The notes under the pieces were generated by a model that worked only from the letters and a program-made list of their open reading frames with translations, was not told the origin of the DNA and did not search any database. DNA of 64,000 nucleotides from Corylus avellana (taxonomy: Eukaryota; Streptophyta; Magnoliopsida; Fagales; Betulaceae): contig NC_081546.1 in the NCBI RefSeq assembly GCF_901000735.1, positions 12,725,629-12,789,628 of the forward strand. The letters run 5' to 3'. The translations under genes and the position numbers were made by a program. Below are positions 24,873-37,838 of the stretch, one piece after another (position 1 is the stretch's first letter; each line of letters opens with the position of its first letter).

Positions 24873-25640
24873 GGTGCAGATTGGTTAGGGCCTTTTGTCG
24901 AACACGTGGTGGGCACATCAAAAAGCAAGTGGTGTAAAACTGCTTTAATTTGCTACCAAACCCCCTGCAAAGTGAAGAAAATCCAACACAGAGTCAGTTT
25001 GTGTGTGGAGAGGCACCTACGGACAGCTTTTCACAAATAATAAATGGGGAAAATGGGCATAAGGAGAAGGGGGAGAAAATGGATAGGGAAAGGGAAAGAA
25101 AAGGGGCGGGGAAGAAGGAGGACTGGGGGAAGGGATGGTGCGGCAACGGTGGGGTGGTGAAGGGGTGAGCTGTGGGGCAATGCAGTGGTATTCGGTGTGT
25201 GCGATGGCGGCTTATGCAGAAGGGGGCTATGGTGCGGGGAAGAAAATGGGGAGGAAAAGAAAAAAAACTATGACCTAAAATGGTCATGTGAGGCCTCTGA
25301 ACGAGTTCACTCGAGCGGCACTATAGTGCGCTCGATCACACTGCTCAGAGGTGTGAAAGTGTGGGGAGGTGCTGGTGCACACAAGGGCACAAGGGCGGGA
25401 GTTCGCTCGAGTGCTCCTAGAGGTGCGCTCAAGCACACTTGTGCAAGTGTGTGAGTGTGGTGTTGAGCTTCTGCTCTCGATCCCACTTGGGGAGGGCTCG
25501 AGCACAGGCCCATGTTTGGGATCGAGTGTACAGTGGGTGCGCTCAAGCCCAGGGTGCCAGTGCTTTAATTCAAAAAATAGATGGGATCCATCAAATTGAC
25601 GGATCCACGTCTGTACTTGGCTCGAAGTGCTAGATGTAGG
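24873..25640 (-). other. Spacer between integrase and extra ORF in family C
   Basis: No gene is supported. A purine-rich, G-rich stretch (25035-25265, with runs such as GGGGAAGAAGGAGG) is followed by a cluster of GCTCGAGCGCA/GCGCTCGATCACA-type motifs at 25300-25560. Several open frames here are by-products of this biased composition. Confidence 0.55.
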
Positions 25641-28600
25641 GCTTCAACTGTTGACCGTTGACCTTGAACAAAGTGCCATCCTTTGGGTTTCACAATTTGA
25701 CAGTGGCATGTGGAGATACTGATGTGACTATGAAAGGGCCGTCCCATTTAGAGCAGAGCTTCCTAGGGAAAAGCCAGAGTTTGGAATTGAAGAGCCATAC
25801 TTTCTAGTCCAGCACAAATGTCTTAGGTAGGATGTGTTTGTCATGAAAAGCCTTTATCCGCTCCTTATAAATGCTAGCACTATCATATGCATCTTATCGC
25901 AGCTCCTCCAACTGGTGGCAGCCAGCTGCTTGCTTGTCGAAATTGAACTGCTTGATTGCCCACAGAGCCTTGTGTTCTAGTTCCACAAAGAGGTGACACG
26001 CCTTGCCATATACCAATTGGTAAGGAGACATTCCAATCGGTGTCTTGTAAGCTGTGCGGTATTAAGGTGCAGGGACCAATCCTTGCGGTCTGGCCTAACC
26101 ATCTTCTCCAAAATATGCTTGATCTCCCTGTTACAGACTTCTACTTCGCCACTTGTTTGAGGATAGTAAGGTGTGGCTACCTTGTATGTGACGAAGTACT
26201 TGAGAAGCAAGGTTTTGAGAAACCCGTTGCAAAAGTGTTTACCTTCGTCACTGATGATGGCCCTGGGAGTCCCAAATCTGCTGAAAATGTTGGCTTGGAT
26301 GAACTTAACACAACCTTGTGATCATTGGTCTTGGTGGCAATGGCTTCTACCCACTTAGAGACATAATCGACTCCTACCAAAATGTACTCATATCCACAAG
26401 ACGGTGGGAAGGGTCCCATGAAGTCATTACCCCAGACATCAAAAATTTCAACAATGAAGATGGGGCTCAATGGCATCATGTCCCTCTGAGACCTAAATCC
26501 TAGGTGTTGACATCTTTCACAAGCTCGACAAAATTTATAGGCATCTTTGAACAAGGTTGGCTGTGTGAATTCGCATTATAGAACCTTGGCTACTATCTTC
26601 TTAGCACTAAAATGTCCTCCACAAGCTAGAGAATGACAGAATTTGAGAATACTAGGGAATTCACTCTTAGGGACACAATGTCAGATGATCTGACCAGCAC
26701 AATACTTGAATAACTTTGGATCTTCCCAAAAATATAATCAAACTTGCTTGAAGAAGTGGCCCTTCTCTTACTTAGACACATGGGAAGGAATCCGACCTAT
26801 GGCTAGATAATTGACAATATCGGCATACCACGGCGGATTTCTCAGAGTAATTTCAAATAATTGCTCATCAGGGAAAGAGTCATGAGTGGGAATCGGCTGA
26901 GGTGTCTCAAACAAAATTTGTGATAGATGGTCGGCCACAACATTCTCAGTGCCCCTCTTGTCCTGAATCTCAATATCAAATTCTTGTAAGAGTAGTATCC
27001 AATGGATCAACTCGGGCTTCATTTCTTTCTTGGCCAGCAAATGTCATAGAGCAGCATGATCATAATAAATGATTACCTTGGATCCCATAAGATATGAGCG
27101 GAATTTGTCCAAGGCAAAGACCACAACTAGCAGTTCTTTCTCGGTGGTTGTGTAATTGACTTGAGCATCCGTGAGAGTCTTGCTAGCATAATAGATGACA
27201 TGAGGGAGCTTACCTACTCACTGTCCCAATACTGCACCCACAACATAGTCAGATGCATCACACATGATTTCAAAGGGCAAAGACCAATCAGGAGGCTTCA
27301 TGATGGGAGCAGAAGATAATAGAGACCGGAGATTCTGGAATGCCTCATGACATGCTTCATCAAAGTGAAAAGGGGCGTCCTTGGCAAGCAAGCTACACAA
27401 GGGCCTTGAAATTTTACTTAAATCCTTAATGAGGCGGCGATAGAAGCCAGCATCTGCAAGGAAAGAACGAATCTGCTTGACTAAAGTAGGCGGTGGTAAA
27501 TTCTCAATTAGCTCAACTTTGGCCCGGTCCACCTCAATACCTCTTTTGGACACTATGTGGCCCAAAACAATACCTTCTTGCACTATGAAGTGGCTCTTCT
27601 CCCAACTTAAAATCATGTTAGTTTCTTTCCAACGTTGAAGCATAAGTGAAAGATTATTCAGACATTTATCAAAAGAAGAACCAAAAACAGAGAAGTCATC
27701 CATAAATACCTCCAAAAAATTTCTCTACCATGTCGGAGAAGATAGATATCATACATCTCTAGAATGTGGCAAGTGCATTGCATAATCCAAAGGGCATGTG
27801 TCGATAAGCAAAGGTGCCAAATGGACATGTGAAGGTCATCTTCTCTTGGTCTTGGGGATCAATAGCTACTTGATTATATCTGGAATAGCCATCTAGGAAA
27901 CAATAGTAGCTTTGGCCAGCCAGATGCTCCAAAATTTGACCAATGAATGGGAGCGGAAGTGATCCTTCTGGGTATGGGAGTTGAGCTTTCGATAGTCAAT
28001 GCAAACACGTCATCTTGTGGTTATGCATTGTGGAACCAACTCTCCATCTGAGTTTTCAACGACGGTGATGCCGGATTTCTTTGGAACCACTTGAGAGGGG
28101 CTTACCCATTTGCTATTTGAGATGGGGTAGATGATGCCTGCATCAAGTAACTTGACTACATCTTTCATCACTACCTCCTTCATGTTGGGATTCAGCCGGT
28201 GTTGTGCCTCACTAGAGGGTCGAGTGTCTTCTTCAAAATGAATCTGATGCATACAGATGGAGGGGTTGATGCCTTTCAAATTTGACACAGTCCATCCAAT
28301 GGCTTCATTATGCTCCTTTAACACTGCTAACAAACTCTCCTCTTGATCCTTTTGAAGGTCTGAAGCACTAATGATCGGCAAAGTGTTGTTAGATCCAAGA
28401 AATGCATACTTGAGCTTTGCTGGCAAGGGCTTTAACTCAAGCCTCGATGGGGACTCTAGGGAGGGAACTGGAGGAGTGCTTGATGTCATAGGTAGGGGCT
28501 CCTTCGGTACTCTCCATGGATGGAAGTCTACACTTGCGACTGTCTCAAGCAAGTCATGGACCTCTTTGATGTACTGGTCGGTGTTGAACTCTTCAAAGTC

Positions 28601-29560
28601 GAAGTGAATTAAGCAGACTTCCACTGGATCCTTGGTCAAGACACTAGGTAGTGAATTTTCTACATATTCTTCAATACTGTCCAAAAAGAAACACTCATTT
28701 TGATTAGGAACATGCTGGAATGTAGTAAAGATGTTCAACCTAACCTTCATATTGCCAAATGAGATCTCCATGACTAAAGTTCGACAATTGATGCATGCAT
28801 TAGCTGTGGCTAAGAAAGGACGTCCAAGGATGACAGGAATTAGCTTATCAGGATTAGGCACAAGCTCGGTGTCAAGCACTATAAAGTTGACTAGGAAGAA
28901 AAGTTTATCCACCTGGATGATCACGTCTTCTACAATCCCTCTAGGCTTCTTAACAGACCGATCAGCTAGCTGCAAAATTACTGTGGTGGGCTTTAGCTCC
29001 CCTAGGCCAAGTTTTGATACATTGAATATGGAAGTAAGTTCACACTGGCTCCCAGATCTAGGAGTGCCTTATTAATTTCCCTCTGTCCGATGATGCATGA
29101 AATTGTAAGAGCCCCAGGGTCCTTAAACTTCGAAGTAGTGTTGTGCTTAATCAAGGAACTCACTTGGTCAGTAAGAAGGACTTTTTTTGGGATGTGATTT
29201 CTAGTTTTCCTCTTTTGAGTACCCAAGTCTTTACGGAATTTGGCATAGGCAGGCACTTGTGCGATGGCATCAAGAAGGGGGAGATTGATTTTTACCAATT
29301 TGAACACCTCCATCATTCCTTGTATTTTCTCTCCTTGTTTCCCAAAGTGGGAAGGTGCCTTGAGACGTTTGGGAATGGGGCTCGTGGCTCATATGGAATC
29401 TCTAGAGTGGTCGTTGTTGATGAAGAAGCCTCATTGCTTACTTTCTTACATTTATCATTCTGTAGATTCTATAAAACCTCCGTTTGCTCATCCTTCTTCT
29501 CCTCCACATGATTGTCAACTATTCTTCCACTTCGCAACGTGGTGATGGCTTGAACTTGCT
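25641..29560 (-). pseudogene. Pol of family C (protease, reverse transcriptase, RNase H, integrase), decayed
   Basis: Recognisable minus-strand blocks in order are: protease LLDLGASVNLLPYSMYQNLA (near 29060), MQLADRSVKKPRGIVEDVII (28975) and ILGRPFLATANACINCR. Then come reverse transcriptase start VKLLDAGIIYPISNSKWVSP (near 28150), MPFGLCNA near 27790, [12 protein letters not shown] (27706), and the RNase H start [16 protein letters not shown] (near 27260) with [20 protein letters not shown] (near 26980). Integrase has CERCQHLG (near 26510), [10 protein letters not shown] (26440) and the region with [20 protein letters not shown] (near 26150). Many frameshifts and stops separate these. The motif order and catalytic residues place it with Athila/Tat pol. 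Confidence 0.85.
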
Positions 29561-31048
29561 CATGGTATGAAGTACCCTCATCTACCATGTAGTGCCCCTT
29601 AGGATTTACCACTGGCTAACTTGGAAGCTTTCCTTCATCCCTTCTGTTGAAAGTGTTGGCAAGTTGTTCGACTTGAGCTTCCAGCTTGGCAATGGATTGA
29701 GAATGTGAGTTCATTATCTCTTGTTGAGATTTTACTGTCTGATTTGCCTTGCCCACTTGGCTGGTTAGCTCACTCATCATTTTCAGCATCCAATCCTCAA
29801 AATTAGAATCTGAGCGAGGTGGTGCAGCCTGGTATTGCTAATGTGGAGGCCGGTAAGTAGAATGAGGTTAGTAGGGCTACCTATTGGATTAAGCTTGATT
29901 GTGTGGCCCTGGGGCTGAGTTGCCTGAATTTGGATTCTTTCATAAGAAATTTGGATGATTTCTCTACCCGGGGTTGTAGATATTGGAGTACCGATCATTA
30001 CCCGATCTGGAGAAAGCTGCATTAACCTGCTCATTAGTAACATCAGTATAATTTCTAGCAACAGGCAGTTATTTACATGATGCATAGGACTAGAACAAGA
30101 TGAGCAAGGTTCATGTGGTGTATGCATGTGGGTAGTATTAGGAGCAAAACCAGCAGTCATCAAAACTTGATCTAGCTTTTTGGTGATAGCCTCAACTACT
30201 TGGGTGGCCATGTTTGTTGAATGTCCTGCTTCATACAAACTCTCTGTCTTGAGTGCTTTAGATGTTGGTGCCCTTCATCTAGTGGAAACCTGCTGAAGAG
30301 AATTAGTACTCAAATTTTCAAACATAGACCATGCTTCATCTTCACTTTTTAACATGAATGTTCCCGCACAAGATGCATCTACCATTTTTCTATTGGACTC
30401 GGTCAAGCCATCATAGAAACGCTGCACTACCTGCCATTTTGGGACAACGTAGTATGGGCATGATCTAAGTAAGTCCTACAGCCTATCCCAAGTCTCATGG
30501 AAGTCTTCTCCCTCATATTGGGAGAAGCTAGTGATAGCTCCCCTAGTGTCATTGGTCATTCCTATGGGAAAATATTTCTTAAAATATTCTTGCTGCAATT
30601 GAGCCCAATAAGTGATAGAGTTGGGTGCTAAGGACTGGAACCAATGTTTAGCCTTTTCCTTGAAGGAGAAAGGAAAAAGGTGGATCCTTAGGGCATCCTT
30701 AGTGAATCCCATCATTTTAATGGTAGAACAAATTGCTTCAAAATCATTGAGGAAGTCATAAGGGTTTTCAGTGCTATGCCCTAGGAAAGAAGGTAAACTT
30801 TGTATAGTGCTGTGCTTAATTTCATAATGGGCTGCCGTAACCTCTAGCAGCCGGAGACATATAGGGGTAGTGTAAGTGGTAGGGAGATAATGATCTCTCA
30901 AAGCCACGTGGTTAGCTTCGCCCATGGTCTCAGTGGGATGCACTTCTAGCAAATTAGGAGTCCTTTCGGATCTAATTCGTCTAAGAATGCGTTCAAGTTC
31001 AAGGTTGCAAGGAATTAATGGAAAAGACAAAAAATGGCAACCTAGCAT
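29561..31048 (-). pseudogene. Gag of family C, decayed
   Basis: The best piece runs 31048-30476: MLGCHFLSFPLIPC, an N-terminal segment ending TMGEANHVALRDHYLPTTY, then the gag core with NDFEAICSTIKMMGF, HLFPFSFKEKAKHWFQSLAP and YFKKYFPIG. After frame breaks there is a zinc knuckle CSSCSSPMHHVNNC (CX2CX4HX4C) near 30070-30110 and a Q/S-rich tail. It differs from family A and B gag, which supports family C as a separate lineage. A low-complexity A/AAT tract (31050-31103) lies just upstream of the start. Confidence 0.8.
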
Positions 31049-31073
31049 AAAAAAATAAAAAAATAAAAAAATA

Positions 31074-31104
<31 letters not shown>

Positions 31105-31505
31105 CAATAAAAAAAATTAAAAAAAAAAGAAGGAAAAACTAAACTAAAACAGAAAATTAAAGCTCACAAATGGCCCTTAGATGCACTAGGGTTTTGGATG
31201 CAGGCTGATGCTAGTGCGCTCGATCACACGGCAGGGTGTGCTCAAGCGTGCTGCCGCAGATGGGTGCGAGCGCAGGAGTGGAGGGCTCGAGCGCTGCTGG
31301 CTTGATTCCTGCTGGATTGCGTCAGTGCGCTCGGTCGCACATGATCTGTGCTCGATCGCAGTCATAGAGAGGGCAGCTACGGACCTGTTTGAGAATTCTA
31401 AAAACAAAACACAAAAATAGAATTAAAGTTAGAAATGTAAAATAGAAAAATAGATTTTTAAGCTAAAATTAATCCTTAAATTTAGATAATGAAACCATTA
31501 AGCAG

Positions 31506-31523
31506 TCCCCGGCAACGGCACCA
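31506..31523 (-). other. Primer-binding site (tRNA-Asp, one mismatch), family C
   Basis: The plus strand reads TCCCCGGCAACGGCACCA; base 31520 is A instead of G, consistent with loss of a CpG. The leader 31104-31505 to its left contains GCGCTCGATCACA-type motifs at 31215-31365. Confidence 0.8.
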
Positions 31524-31528
31524 AAAAT

Positions 31529-32836
31529 TGATGTGGTATTTTTGTGACCAAAAATATCAATTATAAAATTACCATTCGCAATAGGACGAATCCCGTAGGA
31601 TAGGGCTATATTGAGGGTGTCGAAGCTCAAGGACTGCAAGGGTTTTATTATCAAAATTTGAAAGATTAAAATTAACTTAATTCAAAAGAGAATGATTTGC
31701 TTATGTAAATTCAAAGTGCATAAAATAACAGAAATAAAGAGAGTAAATATATGAGAGAAAAAGTAGGGTATTGACTACACCACTATTTGCACATCAATGG
31801 TTAACCATATTTAATTCTAGCAATTCATTTCGATGCATGTTATAATTTAAACAAGAAAACACATTATTGAAGAATAAAAATAATTCATCTTCGGTTAGCA
31901 CGGATCATCCACCTAACCACTAAGATGTGCTAAGACCCGTCTTCTCTAAGTATGAATGATTAATTCTTTAATAAGTTTCTTACAATCAATGGAATAGCAT
32001 AACCCATCTTTGGTTGGCATGGATCGTCTACCTAAATTACACTAAACTAGGGAGTAGTACGATCTGTCTTTCCTAGGTATGGTCTATCTAACCCTATTGA
32101 TTGCATGTCAATTAAGAACCATTGTATAACCATCATTCTTATAATCATAGAAAATAAGAATGATTTGAGTTCAATAATAGTAAAGTACTTTCTAAGACAA
32201 GATAAGAATTTTACTAATATTGAGTTGGAAATTAAGAACAATTGCATTTAATATGAAGAATAGAAATCAATTGTAGCAATCCTCAGAGTTATTCAATCAA
32301 CATGCATAAATTGACAAACTAGAAAGTAAATACAATCAAACCATTGTTCTTTGAAAGGGTTACATCAATACCCCACAATTGGTTTAGCCCCTCATGATCT
32401 TTTAAGCTCCAAAGACAATTTACTTATTTTTAACTCTAGAAAGCGGTGTGTCTGCTTACAAAGTTTAGAGCCCTATTTATAGGGATTAGGAGAACTCTAA
32501 AAACCCTGGGAAAACTGGAGGTTAGTCTCCCAGTCCAATTGGGAGACTGAAAACCAAGTCTAAGCTGGAAAAGGATTCTTGTCGTGCACTGTATGCCTGT
32601 GTGCGCTCGATGCGAAGGTTGTGCGCTTGAGCGCAATTCACTCGAGCTCAAGAATAGCTACGCACGATCCCAAGGTTAGAATGCTCCAACTTTTGCCCTT
32701 TAAAGCCAAATTTTCAATGGTTTGCCAATTAAAACCTAAAACACTAAAACAAAACAAAAATCAAACAAATAACAATGCTAAGGAATTAACATATGTAAAT
32801 TAAGGGGCTTGAATGTGCAGCATTCGGCGCTTATCA
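31529..32836 (-). repeat. 5' LTR of family C
   Basis: On the plus strand it runs TGATGTGGTATTTTTGTGAC ... GGCGCTTATCA, about 1.31 kb. The reverse TATA box (TATTTATAGG) is near 32472-32481. A short cluster of GCGCTCGATGCGAAGG/GCGCTTGAGCGCA motifs lies at 32600-32660. No second copy of this LTR is in the window. Confidence 0.8.
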
Positions 32837-33715
32837 TCTACCCTTAGGCTCACTTGTTGATAAGATGCATCTTATGACATGTTCACCGGTATGTGCAGAA
32901 TAATGGCCATGGGATTACTATATAGACTTCATTATATGGCAAATGTGTGTGTGTGGGCTTTGGATCCAATGGTTTCGTAGTCGGCACAACTATTCCCTAA
33001 TGGTTGCTCACTATAGGACATACATCATTATTGGTGTAGGCCACCCAAGGTTGGACTCGATCATCCCACCAATGTTATGGATGGTAGCGTACAATGGTCG
33101 GGGCACCGGCATTATATCACAGGTCCCTCAGGACAGCGCCAACCCTGCTGAGAAGGGGTAATATCTCGGGAAGACCATACATGATAGTTGTGACCTATAA
33201 TTAATTAGTCTTTCCTACATTAAAATACTTAGGTGATTGCCGCCAAGAGTACACCACATTAACCAAACAATACTCAGAATGCGTATTAACGGAGACACCA
33301 CCTCTTTTTAAATGTTTAATAAAACTGCATGTTTATTTCTGCTTAAATGGGCTCGAATCATACCTAAACTGTGAGGTTTACTTACTAAGTCTTAGACTTA
33401 CACTGTTACTACCCTTATAGGAAGCTTGTTTCTAGAATCCAAGAAATAGTATGGATGCCACTACGGACTTTACTTTTCCTTTGCTATTATGAGGTTTGTC
33501 TGTTATTATTGTTGGATGCTCCATGTATGTAATCTTAAAGGTTATACTTATCCATTGATGCGTTAATAGTTTCTCTGATTTTATTTCACCTTCCTATTCA
33601 TTAACTCTGATTGATGCTTAGAGGGGCGATTTATCATTTAGCCACAAGTTGGATTAACTGAGGTAATTGCCAGTAACCCTGTTAAGTTAGCCGAGGCTAA
33701 TTTTGGGGCATTATA
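32837..33715 (+). repeat. Partial LTR of unclassified family T (left arm of an inverted repeat)
   Basis: This segment is the inverted counterpart of 35689 to about 36560. Shared landmarks include GGTCGGGGCACCGGCATTAT (33096-33115) against CCAGTGCCCCGACC on the other arm, and the terminus GGGGCATTATA at 33705-33715 against TGTAATGCCCCC at 35689. Divergence is substantial. It lacks the LTR's 5' part and abuts the family C LTR on its left. No coding sequence is visible. The TGTAATGCCCC terminus resembles long chromovirus-type LTRs, but that is only an impression. Confidence 0.65.
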
Positions 33716-34548
33716 GTATGAAGTTTGAACTGAATCATGTTTATCTTGAGATTTATTGGATGACTTATGGATGAATAACCTTGGCTAAAAAAAAAAAAAT
33801 TATTTTGAGTTTTTCACTGAGTAACCGGACCTCTTGCCTTATTAAGCATTGAGTGTTCGCGTAAAAAGGTGTGAAGTTCAGTTTGATTGATGGTATGGCT
33901 GGTTTGGCTTCGTAGCCATTTTGACCTGAGTTAATAGGCCCTTAGGGATGTTTTTACATCTAATGCCCTAAAGCAATCTTGTTTGGGAGCCATTGGCCTA
34001 ACACTCATTACATGGGTCAATTAGAAAGTGTAAGGGAGCTAAGCATTGCACAGCCTACAAAAAAAAAAATGGTGCATATCTTGAATTAAGCCTTGGTTAT
34101 CTTCATTTGATAGGAATTCCTACGAATTTTGAGGTGCACAAATTTTGATTAAATTGAAGCCTTATGATTATATGGTAATTTCACTTTGCACTTACAGGAA
34201 CATATGTTGTCTCAGCTGGCCATTTATGAGTGAATTGATGTTGGATGTCCTAAAGATATTAAAGATGGAGTTTATCTTTTTAAGCCTACTCATGAATAAG
34301 AACCATTATTTGTGTGAAACTTCATGCTCTTCAATAACATAATCCTGACAATGTTTGTGCGTATCATTTCTATTAAACCCTCATGAGACTTCACTCGTCC
34401 ACTAGGGATACCTAGAGGTTTAAAAGGCTTGTCGCATATGTTAAATGCAGTCGTCTCTCCCACGAAAGAGGATTTATGTTTCATGTTTTCATTTTATTTT
34501 TAGTTTTGTATTGCTAAGGGATTAGCAATATCTAAGTTTGGAGGTGTT
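33716..34548 (+). other. 3' internal region of Athila-like element D
   Basis: It matches the end of family A's internal region (16420-17313) through GATTTATTGGATGACTTATG, the TTTTTCACTGAGTAACCGGA block at 33808-33827, and the polypurine tract CTAAGTTTGGAGGTGTT just before the LTR. No gene is present. Upstream gag-pol of element D is not next to it; the T LTR interrupts at 33715. Confidence 0.75.
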
Positions 34549-35688
34549 TGATGAGTGCCAAATACTACATATTTGAGCCCCTTAATTTGCATTTGTTAAT
34601 CCTTTAACTGTATTATAATATGATGTTTTGTGTTAGTTATGTGTTTTTAGTATTTTGTAGGTTGTTGAATGAAAAATGAGGACTTAAAGATGAAAAATGC
34701 AAAGTTTGGAAGAAAGCCACCAAGGAGAGGCATCGAGTGCACCAGACTGGCGCTTGAGCCCAGCAGATCTAAGCTCGAGGGCACCTCTGCTCGAGCAGAG
34801 ATGCAGCAGCGCACAAGCGCAATTACACCATAGAGACGAAGACTTCATGCACGAGTGTGCTCGAGCACACCCGTCATGGGATCGAGTGCACCCGCACCCA
34901 ACGTCAAGCAAGCAACGCTCAAGCGCTATACCGCAGGAAATGAAAGAACATGCTCAAGTGCGATCGAACACAATGACCTAGCAAAAATCCACTTAAGCGC
35001 CAATTTTAGGGTAAAACCCCTAGAAAAAGCAATATAAAAAGAAAAAGACAGAAGAGTGCGGCGGAAGGCTGCAGAGGACGATTTTCAGAGAAGGGGGATG
35101 GAAGTCTAGGTTTTTGCTTGCTTTTGGTGCTCTCAATTTTGGGGGTTTGATTTTGTAAGCTTCTAAATACTCCAAGGATTCAATTCAGTTTGTATATTCT
35201 TTCAATTCCATGAGAGGCTAAACCCTCAACTAAGGTTGAGGATAAAGCCTCACAAATGATTAGCAGCAGAATTTTTAATGTAAATTGATATTTTTTTGAT
35301 TATATGAGTGGTATTTCTAATTGTTCTATTTTTATTCAAATAATTGAATGATTTCATTTAAATTGATTGCTTGGTTTTTGTTTGGTTAAATTATTGGATA
35401 TCCATTGTGATTCGTTATACGGATACATTGGATTATTCGGTTTACATTGTATACCCCTAGTGATTTGTACAAAGCACGAATACATTGGATGATTTAATTA
35501 ATTTTTAAGCAAAATATAACATATATAAAATGTGTCGTTTGAAAATTTCGGATAATATTGATGAACATGAAATATGTTGCTATGAGTTTGTGAGTGCTGA
35601 TTCCAAAAACCTTAGTGTTTTGTCCATTGATTTATTTAATCTTGTTAAGTTTATGCTTTTGTTTTCGATTCAAAACTCACTCAATTTT
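34549..35688 (+). repeat. 3' LTR of element D, first part
   Basis: It starts TGATGAGTGCCAAATACTAC and follows the family A LTR outline, but with its own TCGAGCGCA-type motif cluster (34730-34990). It is interrupted after CTCAATTTT at 35688 and resumes at 52205, where GTGACTAAGTTAGGATTTAA continues the family A alignment. Confidence 0.82.
35684..35688 (+). other. Target-site duplication ATTTT, left copy (insertion of LTR T)
   Basis: ATTTT here and at 52200-52204 flank TGTAATGCCCC (35689) and GGAGTATTACA (ending 52199). Removing the insert restores a continuous D LTR. Confidence 0.75.
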
Positions 35689-37582
35689 TGTAATGCCCCC
35701 AAAATTATCTTTGGATAACTTGGCAGGGTTATTGGCAATTACCCCAGTTAAACTAACTTGTGGCTAAATGAGGAATCGCCACTCTAAACATTGTCAGAGT
35801 TAATGCATAGGAAGGTGATATAAATCTGAGAAAAACTATTAAATCCTTAAATTGACAAGTAGATTCCTTGAAATCAAAGACATTGAGCAACTAACAGTAA
35901 TAAAAAACAAACATGATAGCTGTACGAGAATTCTAAAGTAAAGTCTGCAGTTGTATCCGTAACACTCTTGGGTTCTAGAAACAGGCTTCCTATAACAGTA
36001 ATAACAGCGTAAGTCTAAAGACTTAGTAAGTAAACCTCACAATTTTGGTATGATTTGAGCCCATTTAAGCAAAAATAAGCGTACAGTTTGAGTAATAGTG
36101 TTGTCTCCATTAATACACCATAAAAGTATTGTTTAGTTAATAAAAGGGTGGTATACTCCCGGCGGCAATCTCTTAAGTATTTTAATGCAGGAAAGAGTAA
36201 TGCTTTATAAGTCATAACTCTCATGTATGGTCTACCCGAGATATTACCTCTTCTTAGCAAGGTTGACGCTGTCCCGAGGGACCTATAATACAATGCCAGT
36301 GCCCCGACCATTGTACGCTACTGTCCATAACATTAGTGGCATGACCGAGTTTGACCTCGGGTGGCCACACTGCTAATGATGTACGTCCTGTAGTAACCAC
36401 CAGTTAAGGCTGTGCCAGTCATGAAATAACAATTGGATCCAAGGCCCATATAACACACACATTTGACTATAGAATGAAGTCTATATTAGTAAGCACATGG
36501 CCGTTATACCGCACGTACTCGTGTACCATGTCATACAATGCATCTTATCATTCAATTAATAAAGCAGTTACCGAGTAGTTACAAAAATGTAGACATACTC
36601 ATATCATATTCGTGGTCAATCAACTGACATATCCCACGTTTTTAAGGAAAGTGTTCATAAGTGTTTACTTACCTCGTACACTCGCTTGAATCCTTCGACA
36701 TAGCTAAATCCTGCTATAACGAAATATGACATGTTGTTATACGCAGTTCTAGAGGACCCTTACAAGTAAGATACTAAGCCCTATCTATCAAAATGATTAT
36801 TAGACACAAAAATACACAAGAATGAGGCTTAAGGGCAGATGCCTAGCTTCCTGATTGTACGTCTGGGCTCGAGAGCATACGTCCGGTTAGTGAGTTAGGC
36901 GAATCTGGCAAAGGCTCCAAACTATGTTTTATGGTTTTTGTAAAACCTATAGGCTATCATTTCTCCTCCTAGGCTATTAAATAAATATATGCATCGTAAG
37001 AAAACTCAACATCATGCATTATAAAGAATCAAATGGCTCTTTCAAACTCTTTTTGAAAATATTTCTTGGCTTTGGAAGAAAGAATGAAAGAACTTTAACA
37101 ATGTATTTTTAAAATATATAATAGTAAAGAAGCAACAATAACAACATCAAAACACATGAATAGGCAAGGGGTTACCTTGGGAAATGGCAGGAACACAAGT
37201 TTTCTTCCTTCTTTCTCTCAAATCACAAAACTCACAAAGAACACTCACATAAGAGGTTACCGAGGGCCTGGGGGCAATAATGGGCATGAAAAGGGTGAGG
37301 GGTAGGAGGGTATTTATAGGGAAGAAAAGCCGAGGGCGCTACCAACTACTCTAAAAAGCAGTGTACGTCCAATACTATAAGGGCGTACGTCTGGTACTGT
37401 TTACTCAACGGTCCAAAGGGTGCATCGTATGTACATTTATTAACTAGTGGTTAGTCAAAAAGTAACGTACATCCGGTGGTCCCCCATCATACGTACTCCT
37501 TATAAGTTAGAGGCGTACGTACAGTGGTCCATTGTCGTATGTGCGCAATAGAGACAAGAGTACGCTCAGCACTACTAGGCGT
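35689..37582 (-). repeat. LTR of unclassified family T, first part (solo LTR split by nested insertions)
   Basis: It begins TGTAATGCCCCC and is the reverse orientation of the arm at 32837-33715. A minus-strand TATA box, CTATAAATACC, corresponds to 37311-37321. Between 36855 and 37585 there are about ten diverged copies of a GCGTACGTCYGGT-like phrase. The LTR is interrupted near 37583 by LTR E and finishes at 52072-52199. No coding sequence is seen, so this is read as a solo LTR or a much-deleted element. Confidence 0.65.
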
Positions 37583-37838
37583 ATATACAATCAGAAAGAA
37601 GTAGGCTTTAGCCCACTAATTTATATTTGTTAATTTCTTAATCCTGTTATTTTGTGCTATTTTACTTTCTTTTTGTGTTTTCTTATGTTTTTAGGGTTTT
37701 TGAAGAAAAGTAAGTGTTTCCGACAAGTTTCAGACTTAAAAGATAAATTGGGAAAAAGCTGGAAGCCATAAGATCGATTGCAGCCAATCTAGGCTCGAGC
37801 ACAAGACAGCCAGGATCGAGCGCACCAGCACTCAATCA
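37583..37838 (+). repeat. Athila-like LTR E, first part
   Basis: From about 37612 (CCCACTAATTTATATTTGTT) it follows the start of family A/D LTRs, and it ends in a TCGATTGCA/TCGAGCGCA motif cluster. The first bases are too diverged to place the terminus exactly. It is split at 37838 and continues at 50945. Confidence 0.65.

Larger units (their letters stand above)
22849..32836 (-). mobile_element. Family C Athila/Tat-type retrotransposon, 3' LTR missing
   Basis: Reading on the minus strand: 5' LTR (32836-31529), primer site, gag (31048-29561), protease/RT/RNase H/integrase (about 29560-25641), spacer, an extra ORF (24872-24050) and 3' internal sequence to 22849. There a family B LTR replaces the end. 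The gag protein and LTR differ from families A and B. Every coding section is broken into short frames, so the copy is old and inactive. Confidence 0.82.

Noticed and set aside
24994..25454. Overlapping ORFs in the family C spacer
   Set aside because: Produced by purine-rich and GC-rich composition; several overlap on both strands, none has family motifs.
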